This document shows, piece by piece, positions 63,284 to 64,000 of a stretch of 64,000 nt of DNA. The stretch covers positions 62,001 to 126,000 of the forward strand of contig NZ_JADNRQ010000003.1 in the NCBI RefSeq assembly GCF_015594625.1, in the 5' to 3' direction. The translations under genes and the position numbers were made by a program. The notes below the pieces were generated by a model, which was given only the letters and a program-made list of their open reading frames with translations, was not told the DNA's origin and ran no database searches. This DNA comes from Desulfallas sp. Bu1-1. GTDB taxonomy: Bacteria > Bacillota > Desulfotomaculia > Desulfotomaculales > Desulfallaceae. How positions within the stretch are numbered: position 1 is the first letter of the stretch; each line of letters begins with the position of its first letter.

Positions 63284-64000
63284 TTATAACGCTTTGTGAA
63301 AAATTCGCGCCAGGTCCTCCGCGGTAGCATCCCTGGGGTTGGTGACGATACAGGCGTCCTCCAGGGCATTTTTGCTCAACTCGGGGATATCCTCTTCCTT
63401 CAAGCCCATGGCGGATAGCCCGTAGGTGATGCCGATATCCCGCACCAGGCGCCGCACGGCCTCGATGGCCTTACACGCCGCGTCCTGCTTGTTCAACCCC
63501 TGCACGTTTTCACCCATGGCGATGGCCACCTGGCGATATTTTTCCGCACAGGAGATCAGGTTGAATTCCATTACGTGCGGCAGCAGGATGGCGTTGGTTT
63601 CACCGTGGTGCAGGTCCAAAAGACCGTCCACCTGGTGGGTCATGGCGTGGGTGGCGCCCAGGATGGCGTTGGAGAAGGCCAGGCCCGCCTGCAGGCTGGC
63701 CATGGCCATGGCTGATTTGGCCTGCATGTTGGTCCGGCAGGCCACCGATTCCCGCAGGTTTTCCGATATCAGCCTGATGGCTTCCAGCGCCATGACATCC
63801 GTCAGCGGGTTGGCGGCCAGGGAGACGTATGATTCAATGGCGTGGCTGAGGGCGTCTATTCCGGTGGCCGCCGTCAGACGGGCATCCTTGGTCTGCAACA
63901 GCTGCGGGTCGATGATGGCGATATCGGGCACCAGCGACCTGGAGATAATGGCCATTTTTTTCTTGCGCTGCTTGTCCACGATGATGGCGAACTGGGAGAC
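63284..64000 (-). CDS. Second iron-containing alcohol dehydrogenase (partial)
   Basis: The C-terminal 238 residues of an Fe-dependent alcohol dehydrogenase; the reading frame stays open to the window edge, so the N-terminal NAD domain lies beyond it. Metal-site segments are present: ATGIDALSHAIESY (Asp, His), HAMTHQVDG, LHHGETNAILLPHV. Similar but not identical to the enzyme at 58-59.2 kb (for example EDIPELSKNALEDACIVTNP against EDLQVMAENAMKDACSLTNP). Upstream of the kinase on the same strand and separated by the repeat-containing leader. Confidence 0.93.
   Translation of the reverse strand, partial: VSQFAIIVDKQRKKKMAIISRSLVPDIAIIDPQLLQTKDARLTAATGIDALSHAIESYVSLAANPLTDVMALEAIRLISENLRESVACRTNMQAKSAMAMASLQAGLAFSNAILGATHAMTHQVDGLLDLHHGETNAILLPHVMEFNLISCAEKYRQVAIAMGENVQGLNKQDAACKAIEAVRRLVRDIGITYGLSAMGLKEEDIPELSKNALEDACIVTNPRDATAEDLARIFHKAL

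Overview
The window looks like a chromosome segment from a spore-forming, anaerobic Gram-positive bacterium of the Desulfotomaculum/Pelotomaculum (Peptococcaceae) type. The evidence is strong AGGAGG ribosome binding sites with many TTG and GTG starts, PyrR-type attenuators, Firmicute/sporulation-associated families (YqhV, UPF0756, DUF3231, a ComA/YitD-type phosphosulfolactate synthase), and an anaerobic energy repertoire (aldehyde:ferredoxin oxidoreductase, 2-oxoacid:ferredoxin oxidoreductase, Fe-alcohol dehydrogenases, many acyl-CoA enzymes). The species is inferred, not proven. I found no rRNA, tRNA or CRISPR array.

Layout. 1-3.8 kb: a wrecked DegT/PseC-type aminotransferase, an iron-sulfur protein, two small proteins and a thiolase / 3-hydroxybutyryl-CoA dehydrogenase operon ending in a stand-alone acyl-CoA synthetase C-domain. 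3.9-10 kb: VanZ-like protein, lspA, a pseudouridine synthase, UPF0756, phosphosulfolactate synthase with a short upstream ORF, a beta-carbonic anhydrase-like protein, an MFS transporter and YqhV. 10-19.7 kb: the pyrimidine operon pyrR-pyrB-pyrC-carA-carB, with two PyrR attenuators, then pyrK-pyrD behind a separate promoter region; pyrF is isolated at 36.4 kb. 19.7-23 kb: DUF3231 protein, a cation exchanger behind a yybP-ykoY (Mn2+) riboswitch, and a nuclease lipoprotein. 23-36.3 kb: an Atu/Liu-like acyl-CoA degradation locus on both strands around a TetR regulator. It holds an acyl-CoA synthetase, AtuA in two pieces, MaoC, two acyl-CoA dehydrogenases, a crotonase, and a biotin-dependent carboxylase split into carrier, biotin carboxylase and two unequal carboxyltransferases. 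37-42.6 kb: a broken EamA transporter, an ECF sigma/anti-sigma pair, a degenerate sigma-like protein, a DUF1287 lipoprotein, and a minimal siroheme reductase with a Cys-rich partner.

42.7-64 kb is dominated by sigma-54 control. Three different sigma-54 activators each lie next to catabolic genes with good -24/-12 promoters: a CBS-PAS-PAS regulator by an acyl-CoA dehydrogenase, a sensor-PAS regulator by korDABC, and an NtrC-like response regulator with its histidine kinase by aldehyde oxidoreductase and alcohol dehydrogenases. A near-identical palindromic element lies about 110-120 bp upstream of both the aldehyde oxidoreductase and alcohol dehydrogenase promoters, and is a convincing candidate binding site for the response regulator. 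A glutamate 2,3-aminomutase, identified from its two substrate-binding residues, sits between these units.

Two themes run through the window. Fragments of acyl-CoA synthetases lie beside intact acyl-CoA genes at three places. An apparently undescribed dispersed repeat family (about 42 bp, once as a 187-bp element with perfect 16-bp terminal inverted repeats) sits in at least six intergenic regions.
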